Shown one piece after another: positions 47,601 to 57,075 of a stretch of 64,000 nucleotides of DNA (the first letter of the stretch is position 1; the number at the start of each line of letters is the position of its first letter). Under the pieces are notes generated by a model that made no database searches, was not told the DNA's origin, and worked only from the letters and a program-made list of their open reading frames with translations. The stretch lies in contig NW_025939605.1 of the NCBI RefSeq assembly GCF_000764305.2, forward strand, positions 62,001-126,000, in the 5' to 3' direction. This DNA comes from Hyalella azteca (taxonomy: Eukaryota > Arthropoda > Malacostraca > Amphipoda > Hyalellidae). A program made the translations under genes and the position numbers.

Positions 47601-48259
47601 CACGGCTATCGTGTGATCTATCATGTGTTGCTTCCAGACGCTGACTCAGATACTTTCCCATCAACCGCTATCACGTTTAGTGAATATTACGTCTCAATAA
47701 CAGATGATCATATCTTCTAATGTAATTATAATGAATATAATGAGACGTCAGATAGAACCCGGACATCTGGAAACTTGTACCATATGAAAACTTAAACCAT
47801 CTTAAAACTTACCCCATCTGGAAACTTGTTCAATCTTGAAACTTGTTCCATCTGAAACTTGTTCCTTGTCACTTCGCTCACCTCCTATTCCGGTATACCA
47901 ACTGCAAGCTAGCATCATCCCTTAAACAAGGTAAAATTGGTGCGAACTATGGTTTGAAACTTTTTCCTTCTTGGATGTCACCGCACTTACCATTTACTCT
48001 GACATCTTAACTGCCTTAGCCATGCCTCTTCTTACACCTTTACTCGTACCTTCAGATTTGCGCGGGGGGTGAACCGGGAGTGGACACGTGCCGGGGGGAC
48101 AGCGGAGGCCCTTTGGTGACCACGAACAATCAAAGGCAATTCATCCTCGTAGGACTCACCTCCTTCGGCCGTAACCGGTGCGGCAGCAACGGCAGCTTCG
48201 GAGTCTACACGGCCGTCTACAAGTATCGGGACTGGATCGTCCAGACCCTCGCGGTATAG
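38526..48259 (+). CDS. clip-domain serine protease gene (six exons, 5' end missing)
   Basis: Exons 38526-38650, 41207-41408, 41931-42051, 42381-42583, 43883-44085 and 48056-48259 all have GT donors and AG acceptors and join in consistent phase (after the first two bases, 352 codons with the stop). The product is a secreted-type zymogen by family. Its clip domain is followed by a Pro/Gly/Asp-rich linker and an S1 domain of about 250 residues. The triad is complete: His57 in VTAAHC, Asp102 in NNDIAV, Ser195 in GDSGGP. Asp at position 189 predicts cleavage after Arg or Lys. Such proteases act in haemolymph cascades (melanisation, Toll signalling, clotting); which one cannot be told here. Odd: the sequence before the GG of the mature N-terminus is VERTFTTGG, without the usual Arg-Ile/Val. 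The initiator, signal peptide and first clip cysteine are not found in the window. Introns carry transposons and minisatellites. Confidence 0.88.
39418..40478 (-). mobile_element. LINE-A 3' half in protease intron
   Basis: The minus strand encodes EFGNAVWSPKLLEDKNLVKS, then VQRRATRMIPGLKSKPYEER and IIKLPSLCYRHLPGDLI (40430-40224). Further on in shifted frames it reads LRVTDIWNSL and FKNRLDKAMQEHMFSLERPS (39800-39700). The 3' UTR (39440-39560) is a tandem array of about 33 bp built on aaataggcccatggcc, ending in an aatag-rich tail at 39418-39440. A short minisatellite of gatgacatcagtcttggt type precedes it at 40440-40530. Several frameshifts; inactive. Confidence 0.8.
40775..41049. mobile_element. 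MITE-like element with long TIRs
   Basis: The ends are inverted copies: cacgttgagtgcggcacgac and, reverse-complemented from the right, cacattgagtgcggcacgac (17 bases fully identical at 40778-40794 and 41030-41046). About 275 bp, AT-rich inside, no coding sequence. No clear target duplication, so the superfamily is unassigned. It lies in the intron just before exon 41207. Confidence 0.75.
41207..41408 (+). CDS. protease exon: clip end, linker, start of S1 domain
   Basis: Acceptor cctcccccacag and donor atgg|gtacgtga. It encodes VCCEGGQPSPTVEDTSSPAG, a linker, then LTCGNQFFVERTFTTGGKNA and PLRSNPWMVALGYM. The VCC completes the clip domain. CGN probably holds the cysteine that tethers the light chain to the protease domain. 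The activation region lacks the expected R/K-[IV]-x-G-G. Ends in phase 1. Confidence 0.9.
41660..41915. repeat. 33-bp minisatellite in intron, about 8 copies
   Basis: The unit is cactacaatagttccccata followed by acattagtaacct, decaying toward the right end and stopping just before the exon 41931 acceptor. Confidence 0.88.
41931..42051 (+). CDS. protease exon: His57
   Basis: Acceptor cccccctcctccag and donor ccct|gttagt. It encodes PGRRGQLELSFQCGASLVTS and then QHVVTAAHCVRPDDLGFRS. The histidine of TAAHC is catalytic, and the two cysteines form the conserved 42-58 disulphide. Confidence 0.93.
42381..42583 (+). CDS. protease exon: Asp102
   Basis: Acceptor tcttcgctcaaag and donor ggac|gtgagt. 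It encodes IGEWNTETDPDC, a loop with FCAPPVVV, then AAITWHPQYNSNGRYNNDIA and VVRLDRPVTFG. The Asp of NNDIAV is the triad aspartate. GEWNTETDPDC is typical of arthropod clip proteases. Confidence 0.93.
43044..43063. repeat. stable CUUCGG hairpin in intron
   Basis: tagccggcttcggccggctg folds into a GC-rich stem capped by a C(UUCG)G tetraloop, within the intron after exon 42381. Confidence 0.6.
43235..43608. repeat. 21-bp minisatellite in intron, about 18 copies
   Basis: The unit is ggttagtgtccccaggtgag with one extra t, plus shorter agtggttagtgtccccagat forms. Confidence 0.92.
43883..44085 (+). CDS. protease exon: region before the active-site serine
   Basis: Acceptor tttatctccacag and donor aaccag|gtgatg. 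It encodes FIQPICIPNNFDLNISASSV, then LAVGWGATETLVSSPVLQEI and RLPLVDMQRCNASYLGILSE. It contains the conserved GWG turn. Phase 0 at the end, joining Q|ICAG. Confidence 0.93.
44105..44362. repeat. 18-bp minisatellite directly after exon 43883
   Basis: The unit is ggaaacttgttccatatg, with atct and gggaac variants, about 14 copies. Similar units recur at 47761-47866 beyond the mariner insertion. All three + frames are open but not genic. Confidence 0.9.
44363..45713. other. intron sequence, nothing recognised
   Basis: AT-rich intron between the minisatellite and the mariner. A minus-strand open frame at 45336-45563 has no recognised domain. Confidence 0.4.
45848..46833 (-). pseudogene. mariner (DD37D-like) transposase, frameshifted
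   Basis: Starts at MAVDKNAIVTLHEKGESNSV (helix-turn-helix region), then VSQTSMRRVLKEDLKTSPYK, VFSDEKKFDIE (first Asp), NPMSVMVWAAVTATGRSILV in a shifted frame, FQQDSAPTHGS (second Asp), and WPSRSPDLNPLDFSVW (third Asp). I count 37 residues between the second and third catalytic aspartates, the DD37D spacing of maT mariners. It ends KDKGCHIE and stop near 45848. Frameshifts near 46360 and 46250 and a stop at about 46375 inactivate it. Confidence 0.85.
46840..47312 (+). mobile_element. LINE ORF1 3' fragment inserted in the mariner
   Basis: The + strand frame 46863-47075 reads DNLFVNEYLTKTRAALLYKL, then a block ending YAWHGKVCAKTMDSDK. This resembles the C-terminal part of LINE ORF1-type proteins (xxVNExLTxxxxxLLxKxRxL). 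It is followed by a 3' region ending in aataaagaaagaaagaaaga at 47283-47310, like a LINE tail. The insertion lies 5' of the transposase start. Confidence 0.6.
47761..47866. repeat. diverged copies of the 18-bp minisatellite
   Basis: tctggaaacttgtaccatat and tctggaaacttgttcaatct are clear relatives of the array at 44105-44362, although the mariner and other sequence lie between. Confidence 0.75.
48056..48259 (+). CDS. protease last exon: Ser195 and stop
   Basis: Acceptor ttactcgtaccttcag. It encodes ICAGGEPGVDTCRGDSGGPL, then FILVGLTSFGRNRCGSNGSF, GVYTAVYKYRDWIVQTLAV and stop. GDSGGP holds the catalytic serine, and the Asp six residues before it is the trypsin-type specificity residue. The frame on the opposite strand is a shadow. 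Confidence 0.95.
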   Translation: MCAGGEPGVDTCRGDSGGPLVTTNNQRQFILVGLTSFGRNRCGSNGSFGVYTAVYKYRDWIVQTLAV

Positions 48260-48814
48260 GATCTGGAGGATACCCTGAATGTTCAGTGTCTTTGGATTAA
48301 CCAAAGACCTTGAATAGATAAGTTTTTTTGGCTTGACTGTGAAGGTTGGAACTATTATTTCCTAAAATTTTTTGACCCAAATGAGGAACAACTTCCTAAT
48401 AGCCAGATCTCTGGCTTTTGAATATACCGCGTTGATGGTACAGTATTAGTGTATCATTATTAGTATATTTGTACTATGTTATGATATTATTAGTCTGCTG
48501 GGTGACCTCGCTACTTGCAGGTCCGTTGCGGCTGGACGGAGACGAGTGCGAGCTGCATTTAAGAAAGCATTCCTAATTAACATGCTTACCCAGGGATTAA
48601 AGTTCCAAACTATATATATATACATATATATATGACGTTTGGGAAAACACGGCATCGGTAGAAAAGGGTCGGCATCGATAGAATTTATTTGAATCTCAAC
48701 TTTGGGTAATGATAGCATCCTATTTATGACATTGCATTGACATCTAAATAGTTCTAATCCAGTACAATGTGTATTTATTTCTGAGTTATACGACTAAAAT
48801 GCAAGCAATTATTC

Positions 48815-48820
48815 AATAAA
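48815..48820 (+). terminator. possible polyadenylation signal
   Basis: AATAAA lies about 560 bases after the stop. No closer AATAAA was seen, but other sites may be used. Confidence 0.25.
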
Positions 48821-49002
48821 ACCTTTCATTATATTAAAAAATACTTGCAGCCCAAATGTTTCAGTACCCGCTGGGTTACACAGTTGTCCTGGATAAAATG
48901 CATGGATATTTCAAACCATATTCTTACCTTCAAGATTATATTATCGGATTACGTGTACGGTCCCGTGAAATCTGGCGTGTTATTATATGTATACTGCCAC
49001 TC

Positions 49003-49085
49003 GGCAAAGTGGCCCAGTGGTAATAGGCCAGAGTACCAGGATTGGAGCAGCGAGTTGCGGGTTCGATCCCAGCTCTATGCGCCAG
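49003..49085 (+). repeat. tRNA-like SINE head
   Basis: An A box (tggcccagtggtaataggc) and B box (gcgggttcgatcccagc) are in tRNA spacing. It is followed by non-tRNA sequence up to the shared repeat at 49270. Confidence 0.6.
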
Positions 49086-49269
49086 TGTCTGGTAAGAACC
49101 GGCGAAGAGGCCGGGCAGTTTAACACGGCAGAATTGGAGCAGTGCGTTGCATTTCCGCTACAGAAACGAGCTGTGAATGCTCTGCGATGTTGCGAATCGT
49201 CGGCAGGCCTAACGGCCTGACGTCGTAATCTTTAGTAGTCTAGTTAGTTTGGTAATTTTTCAATTGGTC

Positions 49270-49555
49270 TAGTGTAAGGTGACAATGTTATTGTCATTCG
49301 TCCCTGGATATTTCCTCATTGAAGTCTTCCTTGCTGAAAGATAATCTCCTGCACTGCGATATTTTCATAAACATTTCCTTGTGTCAGCCTACCCTTTTTA
49401 GCAAGTCACGCCTTTGGTGACGCCAAATGGGGAAGCTTTATGAGCTCTGACCAGACCCGGAAACCTCAGTCTTAGGCTGAGGACCGCTGTCGTTATACCC
49501 CTTGCTCCTATCCATGTCGGTATTCCCCTTGCTCCTGTCCGCAATGTTTACAGGG
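49270..49555 (+). repeat. dispersed repeat, copy 1
   Basis: Contains cattcgtccctggatatttc, then gcctttggtgacgccaaatg and tatgagctctgaccagaccc. A second copy at 52666-52925 has the same order of words. It may be the 3' body of the SINE whose head is at 49003. Confidence 0.8.
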
Positions 49556-49629
49556 CACCATCAACCGCAAGCAATAAGCGACCATAAGATCTGCGCAACG
49601 ATCGACATGCATAATCACGCTCTCTGCAC

Positions 49630-49881
49630 GTGGCCCGTGGAATGGAGGCGTACGAGAAGATGAGGAGGCGCGAAGAGACGTACTACAGCCATGAGCTGTA
49701 CTACGTCACTTTTTTTAACCTTACGCCGAAAGAAAGTGACAGCAGCAAACCCAAGTGCCACGATGTCCGTGCCACAGGAGGCTACGCATCTATCTCCGCG
49801 TGCCACACAAAACTCCACAGATTCTACGCGTGTACGCGTCTGGAACCTCCTCAAGCAGCAAAGCTGAGCATACCATTATAA
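49630..49881 (+). CDS. hypothetical small ORF or exon
   Basis: An 83-codon frame beginning MARGMEAYEKMRRREETYYS and containing four cysteines in KCHDV, ACHTK and ACTR contexts. Codon use is GC-rich (aag, gag, cgc, tac, gtc), unlike the surroundings, which suggests genuine coding, perhaps the last exon of a gene. It begins GTG-GCC-CGT-GG before the ATG, so the true start or an upstream acceptor is unclear. No family was recognised. Confidence 0.35.
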   Translation: MARGMEAYEKMRRREETYYSHELYYVTFFNLTPKESDSSKPKCHDVRATGGYASISACHTKLHRFYACTRLEPPQAAKLSIPL

Positions 49882-52665
49882 ATTAGCCTGATTCAAAAAT
49901 TCTTTTTAAAAAAATGTGTGTAAAGTAAAGCCTTACCAGCAACGTGAACGACAACACTATCTAAATGATCAATTTAATTATTAACGTTCTTTTAGGCATG
50001 GTTTTTAAAAAGTGTATTACCACATAAGTTTGTGCAACCACAACGTGTGTGCTTCCATTCAAATTTCAAACGTCGATAGTGGTTTCGATTCATTAAAAGT
50101 GTTTAGTTGCAAAGTAGACGGTACAAGTTCTTTCGCTACCTCACTTGTCTAATGTAAGCTACTCGCTGTTAGGTCGACCTATAATTAATCCTAGGGGCCA
50201 CGACGACTTCATGGGAAGCCGTGCTAATGAATATATGCCAACAGGCTGACGCATTAACGTTAATCTCAATCGAGTCAACTCTAAGGAGCTGATGGGCGCA
50301 ATTATGCAATTAAAATCCAATTCAATATTGAACTTAATACTGCAACCTTCCTTAGAAAATCAACACAATACTGCGATCAATTTTAAATAATAATAATATT
50401 ATTGCGCGTTGGAACAACTGTTTCTTGACTATGATCAAATAATTCGGATGCAAACCGATTCAGTATTCATAAATACTATTATTAAAATTATATCCGATTG
50501 TAAGCTGTCACTTACAGAAACGGTTGTATAAACAACTTTGATGACTTTAACGATGGTTACGTGCATTGACTGATGTGTATGGACGTATACATGTATCGAC
50601 GGGTACCCGCATTGATAAATATGTACATTGACAAATGTGTCTATTGACAAATGCGAGCGTTTACAAAAATTGCATGGATGAATATTTGCATTGACAGAGC
50701 GTACATTGTTGAATGCTGGAGCAAATGGTTACCTAGACGTTTTATTGATCTGTACTGTTACGTCATATAAAGGTTCAGAAAGTGTCATTTTTAATGAGAA
50801 ATTAAATGAACCCGTATTATATCCAGCCATTTTGAATATGAGATGCTAAATTAATGTTACCGGCGTACAACTGTTACTGCGAAGAAGGTATGATCGCGTA
50901 TAAGCTGCTTTATGATTACTTGCTAACTTATGATTATAATGTTTTCACCTTGATATAAGAATTGATTGTAAAGGAAACAATTTTTTCACGAAAGTGATAG
51001 ATATATCATGAGTTATCACAGCTAATTGATCCAACTACCGGAACCGATAACTACTGCGGAGACGCTTATACGAATGAGTTTTATTTTTTAATTATTAACA
51101 TATATATTTAACTATTTGCAGCCATTTACAAAGAAATAATATGGGCGACCTTTTCTTTTTATCAAATGTTGCCCCCATTTCATAATTGTATTTCGTGAGA
51201 CTTAAAAATAGATTGCCGAGGCTTTCGTTTCCTGAGACATTCATGCTCCCAACACATGTGTGCTATTGAATCTCATATATAAAGGCCCTAAATAGCAATA
51301 ATTTTTATGCACAAATACGGCAGACGAAGTGTGGCTTCGGTAGACCTTAACTTTACGTCTTAAACTATTTTTGCCTAAGAAAAGGCCGCAAAAGTCCTAA
51401 GCCTATAAACAATCACATTAATTATACAATGTGCGCCTTTTATAAATTAAGTATGTCACAGAGACGCGCTGATATTTTTCATACCTCAGGCGCAGGCCGC
51501 AAGAGCTCCACGATGGTTCCGTGTTCTGAAGCTCTATAAAGTAGTTCCCTATTGGGAACTTAAGAATTTATGAATCTATCGCGATTCTATTCATACATCG
51601 TTAATGATAACTTTGCTCTTTCAATACAATCAAGTTATGTTCTAAAATGCGATGTTGATTAAAGGGTGAAAGCAATAATGGTAGAGATTTCTATACACAA
51701 TAATTATACTCTATAATTCATCTACGCAATTGTATTAAGAATAATAGTAATGAATGCGAAAGCCTGTCTATGTAATTTATGAATGTAGACTTTTTAATCA
51801 TAAACGGTAGATTAAGATTACCAGTATCGCCTGCTTCCAACGCCATGAGTGGAGCATTTGCAAAGCAGTCAGGCAGTCAAGCTCGGCAAAAGTGCTGATG
51901 CTTACTATAGAATATAGATCAGTGCTACCGAGCCAAATTTTTGTATTACTATATTTTTCATTCTCTGCAGCGGCCTCATTTCTGTGACGAGATATATATT
52001 TTTAAAATAGGCTAAGCATTAGTTTGTCTGATTGCATACATTCTATGCTTTATAGGTGCTAAAGATACGCGACTTTGACGGTATCTAATGTAGTTGATAC
52101 AAATAGTTGATGTAAATCAAGTTTGTTACGCAGCATATTGTAACATAATTTTAATTATGATCTGATACTACTTTCAAGTGTTAAGCTGTGTATATGTAGA
52201 CAGCCAAGATTGTTTTTTAACGCATTCATAACGATTCCATTTTCGTCATCACATTTTCCTATTTGAATATCTTGATCGACGATTCCTTGTGATTTCATGT
52301 ATTTTTGAGCTGTGAAATTCTTATTGTTTGTCATGATCTTCCATTATGTTTCTAACATCCTATTACATATGATTTCTGTTGCCAGCAATATTCAAATGAT
52401 TCACAGACTCTGATCTGATGTTTTCAGTATATAAATTCGTTCATGTCAAATTGAGGGACCAATTTCCCGTAGGGAATTTGCTACTTTTATGATCTCTTAG
52501 CTATGGAAATATTCTATTAATTATTAATTCTTGCCAACTGCATGGTTTATCGACATTCCGCAATATTTCATTATGTGCATTTTGGATAGCACTAAATTCA
52601 GGAGCGTTAATTCTTTCGTATTATTTGAGAATTTCGAGGACGATCTAAAATTTCCCCGTAGGGAG
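49882..52665. other. AT-rich, no gene seen
   Basis: Only loose repeats of gcattgac/tacattgac words at 50560-50710. No RNA gene or transposon was recognised. Confidence 0.45.
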
Positions 52666-52925
52666 GAAGGTGTAAAATGACAATGTTAATACCATTCGTC
52701 CCTGGATACTTCCTCATTAAAATCTTCCTAGCTGATAGACAATCTCCTTCACTGCGATAGTTTCATGAACATTTCATTGTGTTAGCCTTCCCTGTTTATC
52801 AAGTCATGCTATTGGTGAAGTCAAATGGCGAAGCTACATATATGAGCTCTGCCCAGACCCTGAAACCTCATGTATATTGGCGAGGACCTCTGTCGGTATA
52901 CCACTTGCTCCTGTCCATATCAAAC
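52666..52925 (+). repeat. dispersed repeat, copy 2
   Basis: Shares ordered words with 49270-49555, for example cattcgtccctggatacttc and tatgagctctgcccagaccc. No tRNA-like head was seen to its left. Confidence 0.8.
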
Positions 52926-53219
52926 AGGACAGTAACGCAACTCAACGTCAGAGTCGAGAACACGCGGATATACTCTAGCCTTATCTTTATTTCAACTGGA
53001 CGCCGAAGACACCAGTGTTAAAACTCCAAACAATAACCCTATTTCATCCTAAACTGTAAGCCGAAGTTTAATCCTAAATAATATTTAGGATAGAGCCCTT
53101 CATTAAAACATGTTTGGTTCATCAACAAGGGTTACTCTAATTCACTCTTTGACAATATTTTGAGTCACTACCTCGCAACAATCAGCCAAAAAAACAGGAA
53201 ACCCAACGAGCAATGCAAG

Positions 53220-53826
53220 AAACCCCGAGTATCAAGTCCATAATGTCTACTATCAGAACCAATATTCATCTGCATACATAACTGACGAACGAATCCTCAA
53301 GCAGATGATTCGAAACAACGTGGAATGCACAAACGACAACCACCTATTACAGCTGATAATATACTACAAAAGCCCTAACGTAACCAGTTTAATCACAAAG
53401 AACAACACAGCCTCAAAACTACCAGCCCTGAAACAAACAAAAGTCATATACGAATACACGTGTAACCGCGGGGAGTGCGAGCCCCGCAACAATTCGTATA
53501 TTGGCATGACTACTGCAACCCTATCAAGACGGCTCACAATGTATTTAGTTTCTGGAGGATCAAAAACGCACGCTATGGACAACCACAACACCAAATTAAC
53601 CCGGGAAGAACTGGTACAAAATACAAAAATCCTTCATCACGAACCAGAATATAACAGACTACAAATAATGGAAGCAATTCTAATTCAACGGAAAAAGCCA
53701 TACCTAGACAACCAAACGAATGGATCCGAACGCACTCTGAAACTTCCGACTGGATCCGAACGCACTCTGCAGCCAACCCGCAAGCAACTCAGCTGCTCGA
53801 CCTCGTTGCCTGAAGATGCTCAGTGA
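53220..53826 (+). pseudogene. Penelope-like element 3' part (GIY-YIG), second lineage
   Basis: The + strand reads YITDERILKQMIRNNVECTN, then LIIYYKSPNVTSLITKNNTA, then the nuclease: YEYTCNRGECEPRNNSYIGM and TTATLSRRLTMYL. Later residues are NTKILHHEPEYNRLQIMEAI and LIQRKKPYLDNQ. The CxxGxC loop between the YEY and YIG strands differs from the CARC form of copies 1 and 2, so this is a different PLE lineage. The RT core is missing (5' truncation). The tail contains a short duplication (GSERTLKLPT, GSERTLQPT). The element ends in a hammerhead-like motif. Confidence 0.85.
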
Positions 53827-53849
53827 TGAGCGAAACGCGTCGCAGGATT
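53804..53849 (+). ncRNA. hammerhead-ribozyme-like motif
   Basis: CTGAAGA is followed by a GCTCA/TGAGC hairpin, then GAAA, the palindrome ACGCGT, and C before the putative cleavage point. Flanking ttgc and gcag can pair as stem I. It overlaps the last codons of the PLE frame. The self-complementary ACGCGT suggests a dimeric ribozyme, as proposed for PLE hammerheads. Confidence 0.65.
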
Positions 53850-53984
53850 TACCTAACCTTCCATTTGGACAAATTTTAAGACTAATTGATCCTATTACTG
53901 TACCTCTTATCAGAAAGCTTGAGAGATTAAACTCAAAAGATGTCCTCAATAAAACTGGCATTATTTTTAGCCAAACATCCTAAA

Positions 53985-54400
53985 TAATGCTATATAATCG
54001 TTTACGCTGTTCCTCAATATTCTCGGATCACGCTACAACCGAACCAACCCTCGGGTCATACCTAATTTCAATTCATCATCGCACAATAGCACGGCCGGTG
54101 CTGGACTATGCATTACCGGTCTGGAATCGAATGAAACCAGCTCCATCTCAGGAGAACAGCAGCCATGCCGTGCCTGCTGTAAAGAATGCTGCATCGCCTG
54201 GTTGATATCCAACCTTCGTCGGGTCTATGCCAACCAGCCGCACGAACAACACGGTGGCACAAACAGAAACTCCAAGTCCAAGCAGCAGAATAAATGGCCT
54301 ACACTCCTTTCCTTCGGTCATCAGAGTATGGAACATCCTGAATTCCGTGAGAGTAACAGTCCTACCGATCTTCTTCCAGTCAGCCATACAAGGCTAACAT
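53985..54400 (+). mobile_element. LINE ORF2 C-terminal fragment (Jockey-like)
   Basis: The + strand reads IARPVLDYALPVWNRMKPAP, then in other frames INGLHSFPSVIRVWNILNSV and VLPIFFQSAIQG. These match the VRPVLEYAxPVW and SxIRxWNSLP...FxxAI blocks of LINE ORF2 C-termini. Frameshifted; about 400 bases remain. Confidence 0.65.
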
Positions 54401-54464
54401 AGGGCAGCCGGCTTTATTCAAGACCTTTTGCAGCCGTGTGCATGATCGCTTCCAGGGCCTATAC

Positions 54465-54601
54465 TTTCAAAAAAAAGTTAAGAGATCGTAAGTTCATCAG
54501 CCAATCATTGACGGCCTTTCAAGCAAAATCCACCAATCATAGACAAGAAAATAGAGCGTAAGTACTTACGTTCACTTAGCGAATTTTGAAAGTATGGCCC
54601 C
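54465..54601. mobile_element. short TIR element
   Basis: The ends are gggcctatactttcaaaa and, reverse-complemented from the right, ggggccatactttcaaaatt. Both continue toward gtaag words. 137 bp, non-coding. Confidence 0.6.
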
Positions 54602-54766
54602 TGTAGTGGATCTTTTCTTCAATTATGGAGATAACACGTACGGCAACACGAAGAAGAATGCTTGAATTTCCTAAGAATGCTCTCTGTTCCGCACTGCCGG
54701 CTTTTGTTGAGTTTTTGTAACTCAACCAACTAAACGTAAACAAAGTGCATTTTTTGGTGTTATTGG

Positions 54767-55541
54767 CAGGCACTTTCAAAACATAGCTAAGTGTACTTAT
54801 CTTCTTATACTTACACTCAAGAAGATAAGTCCATCGCACGCACAGCAATTTTTGACACCTGCGAACTCGTACACAAGACTTAGCTAAAAGCGAACTATCA
54901 AACCACGTTTCATATTAGCCAATCAGATGCTCACTTACACCTTTTGTGTACGTTATGAGTCACATCATGCCACAGTTTTGTGATCAGTTATTAAAATATT
55001 TTTAACTTTTTTTTAAAGAATTCTAGACGTTTTTACTCTAAAATTTCAATGACAATTAAATGCCGTTCCAAAATAGCAAAACTAGTAGCTAACGATCAAT
55101 ATGACATAATGAACAACGAGAGTAAAGTTTTTGTGAATTTGTTGTTTAGCTCCATCAATAAAACTGGATTTCTATCGACATGTACAGAGAAAAATTCGTC
55201 AGATACAAGACTGATTTAATTCCTTAGATTTTAAAAAAGATATTTTTCTAATGTCTAAGATATTTTTCTAATTTTTTTCTAGACACTAGTATGGTACTAG
55301 AATCTAGAAACTAGTAGAGTCTAGACATGAGTAACTCACAATAACGTCATTCACTCAAAATTGTTCGTAACTCCACTTACATGACTTCTGAATTGTCGCA
55401 AAGTTACCTACAACTTATTGCACGTAACTTTACGCAGAATGTTTTGAAGATATCATCATTTGGAGTTACTCGCAATAAGCGGACTTACGCTGCACTCTAG
55501 TCGTTACGAATACTTAGCGATGTTTTGAAAGTTCGGTCCCC
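54767..55541. mobile_element. second TIR element of the same family
   Basis: The left end is cactttcaaaacatagctaa; the right end reverse-complemented is gaactttcaaaacatcgcta. About 775 bp without coding sequence. A related end, ggctggattatcaaaacatc, opens the larger element at 60784. Confidence 0.55.
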
Positions 55542-56692
55542 ACTGTTGAGTATTGAAGTCTTAAGTTGTTTCGTTACATGTTAATTGTTAGCTATCGTTC
55601 GTGAATTGAAATCTATTGACATTACTGCAGAGTTTTGCTTAACGGAAGGAATAAGCTAGAGTGCAGGCTTGCGCCTTGGAACAGCAGAGCTTAAACTCAG
55701 TTTAACTTAAAGTTAAACGCCTGTATTATTTCTGTCATTTCTTTCACGGATCGATTTGTTACTCGGATCATGTAAGAATCTAGCTGCCTAACGATAGCCC
55801 CAATTCCGTACAAGACCAATGAAAGTCGATACTTCAGTGAATAATTACCTTATAAAGCCACCGTAAACCCTACACATTCAGTATTTTATTGGAAATAATC
55901 CAAACACAAATGAAATTAGATATAAAATTATAATTCTAAAAATTTCAAAAGGACATGGTTCACTATTGCTGCTGCAACTAAAAATCAATTGTAAAAAAAG
56001 CAATTGTAAAAATCAATTGTTCAATGAATATAGTCGATTGAAAGCCTAGATATGAAGACAAGTCTTGACACTAATCAACGTGAGCTTAAATATTCTCAAT
56101 GCCAATATCAGCAGAATAGGGCGAAAATCTAAGGTACAATATGGGGTATAATGGGTAAACATGAGTTATAGGTGATAACTAGCAGCTTAGGCCAATTTAA
56201 ATTTTATTTCCTAAAGGCAAAAGTCAGTTATTTATGATATGTTACTAATGCTAGTAATCTCGAGTGCTATACTGGCCTTAGATCGGCTTGGACAAGAAAT
56301 TGGTCTCCTGTTAATATTATCGCATTCAACATGAAATTACACCCTGGTCAAACATTGATTACTCACGTTATTTTGACGGCTCTGAAATGCACTAAAATTG
56401 AATTACATTTTGTTAATCAATCGATACCTGCGTGAGAACAAAGTTTGTCATACATTATGGAAAAAATAGCTAAAAAATAGACGATAAATTAAAAATACAA
56501 TTTGCTTCTCTGTTAAATTACTGATATCCTCACGTCCACTAGCTGAATGATTAATTCGCTTAAATTCAATCATTCTAGATATTCTGACTGGATCTGTCCA
56601 ACTGATACTGATTGAATTGTAATCTACTACATATTATCCACTTTATTAGCACTTGACCACTTGAATGATTTAATCAAGGAGACTCAAACATT
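55542..56692. other. no recognised feature
   Basis: AT-rich, no gene. Confidence 0.45.
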
Positions 56693-57074
56693 TCTTAGAG
56701 AAACATGTCAGTAGGCATATAAAACATAATATAAATGAAATAGATGGGCAGCATACTAAGAGAAGCATGTCACTCAGGCATATCAAACATGATATAAATG
56801 AAATAGATGGGCAGCATACTAAGAGAAGCATGTCACTCAGGCATATCAAACATGATATAAAATGAAATAGATGGGCAGCATACTAAGAGAAGCATGTCAC
56901 TCAGGCATATCAAACATGATATAAAATGAAATAGATGGGCAGCATACTAAGAGAAGCATGTCACTCAGGCATATCAAACATGATATAAAATGAAATAGAT
57001 GGGCAGCATACTAAGAGAAGCATGTCACTCAGGCATATCAAACATGATATAAAATGAAATAGATGGGCAGCATA
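56693..57074. repeat. 64-bp tandem repeat, about 5.5 copies
   Basis: The unit contains tactaagagaagcatgtcac, then tcaggcatatcaaacatgat and atgaaatagatgggcagca. Copies are nearly identical, implying recent expansion. The array stops at a single N at 57075. Confidence 0.93.
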
Positions 57075-57075
57075 N

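Noticed and set aside
48032..48304. 90-residue minus-strand frame
   Set aside because: Antisense shadow of the last protease exon, which has the GDSGGP motif on the + strand.
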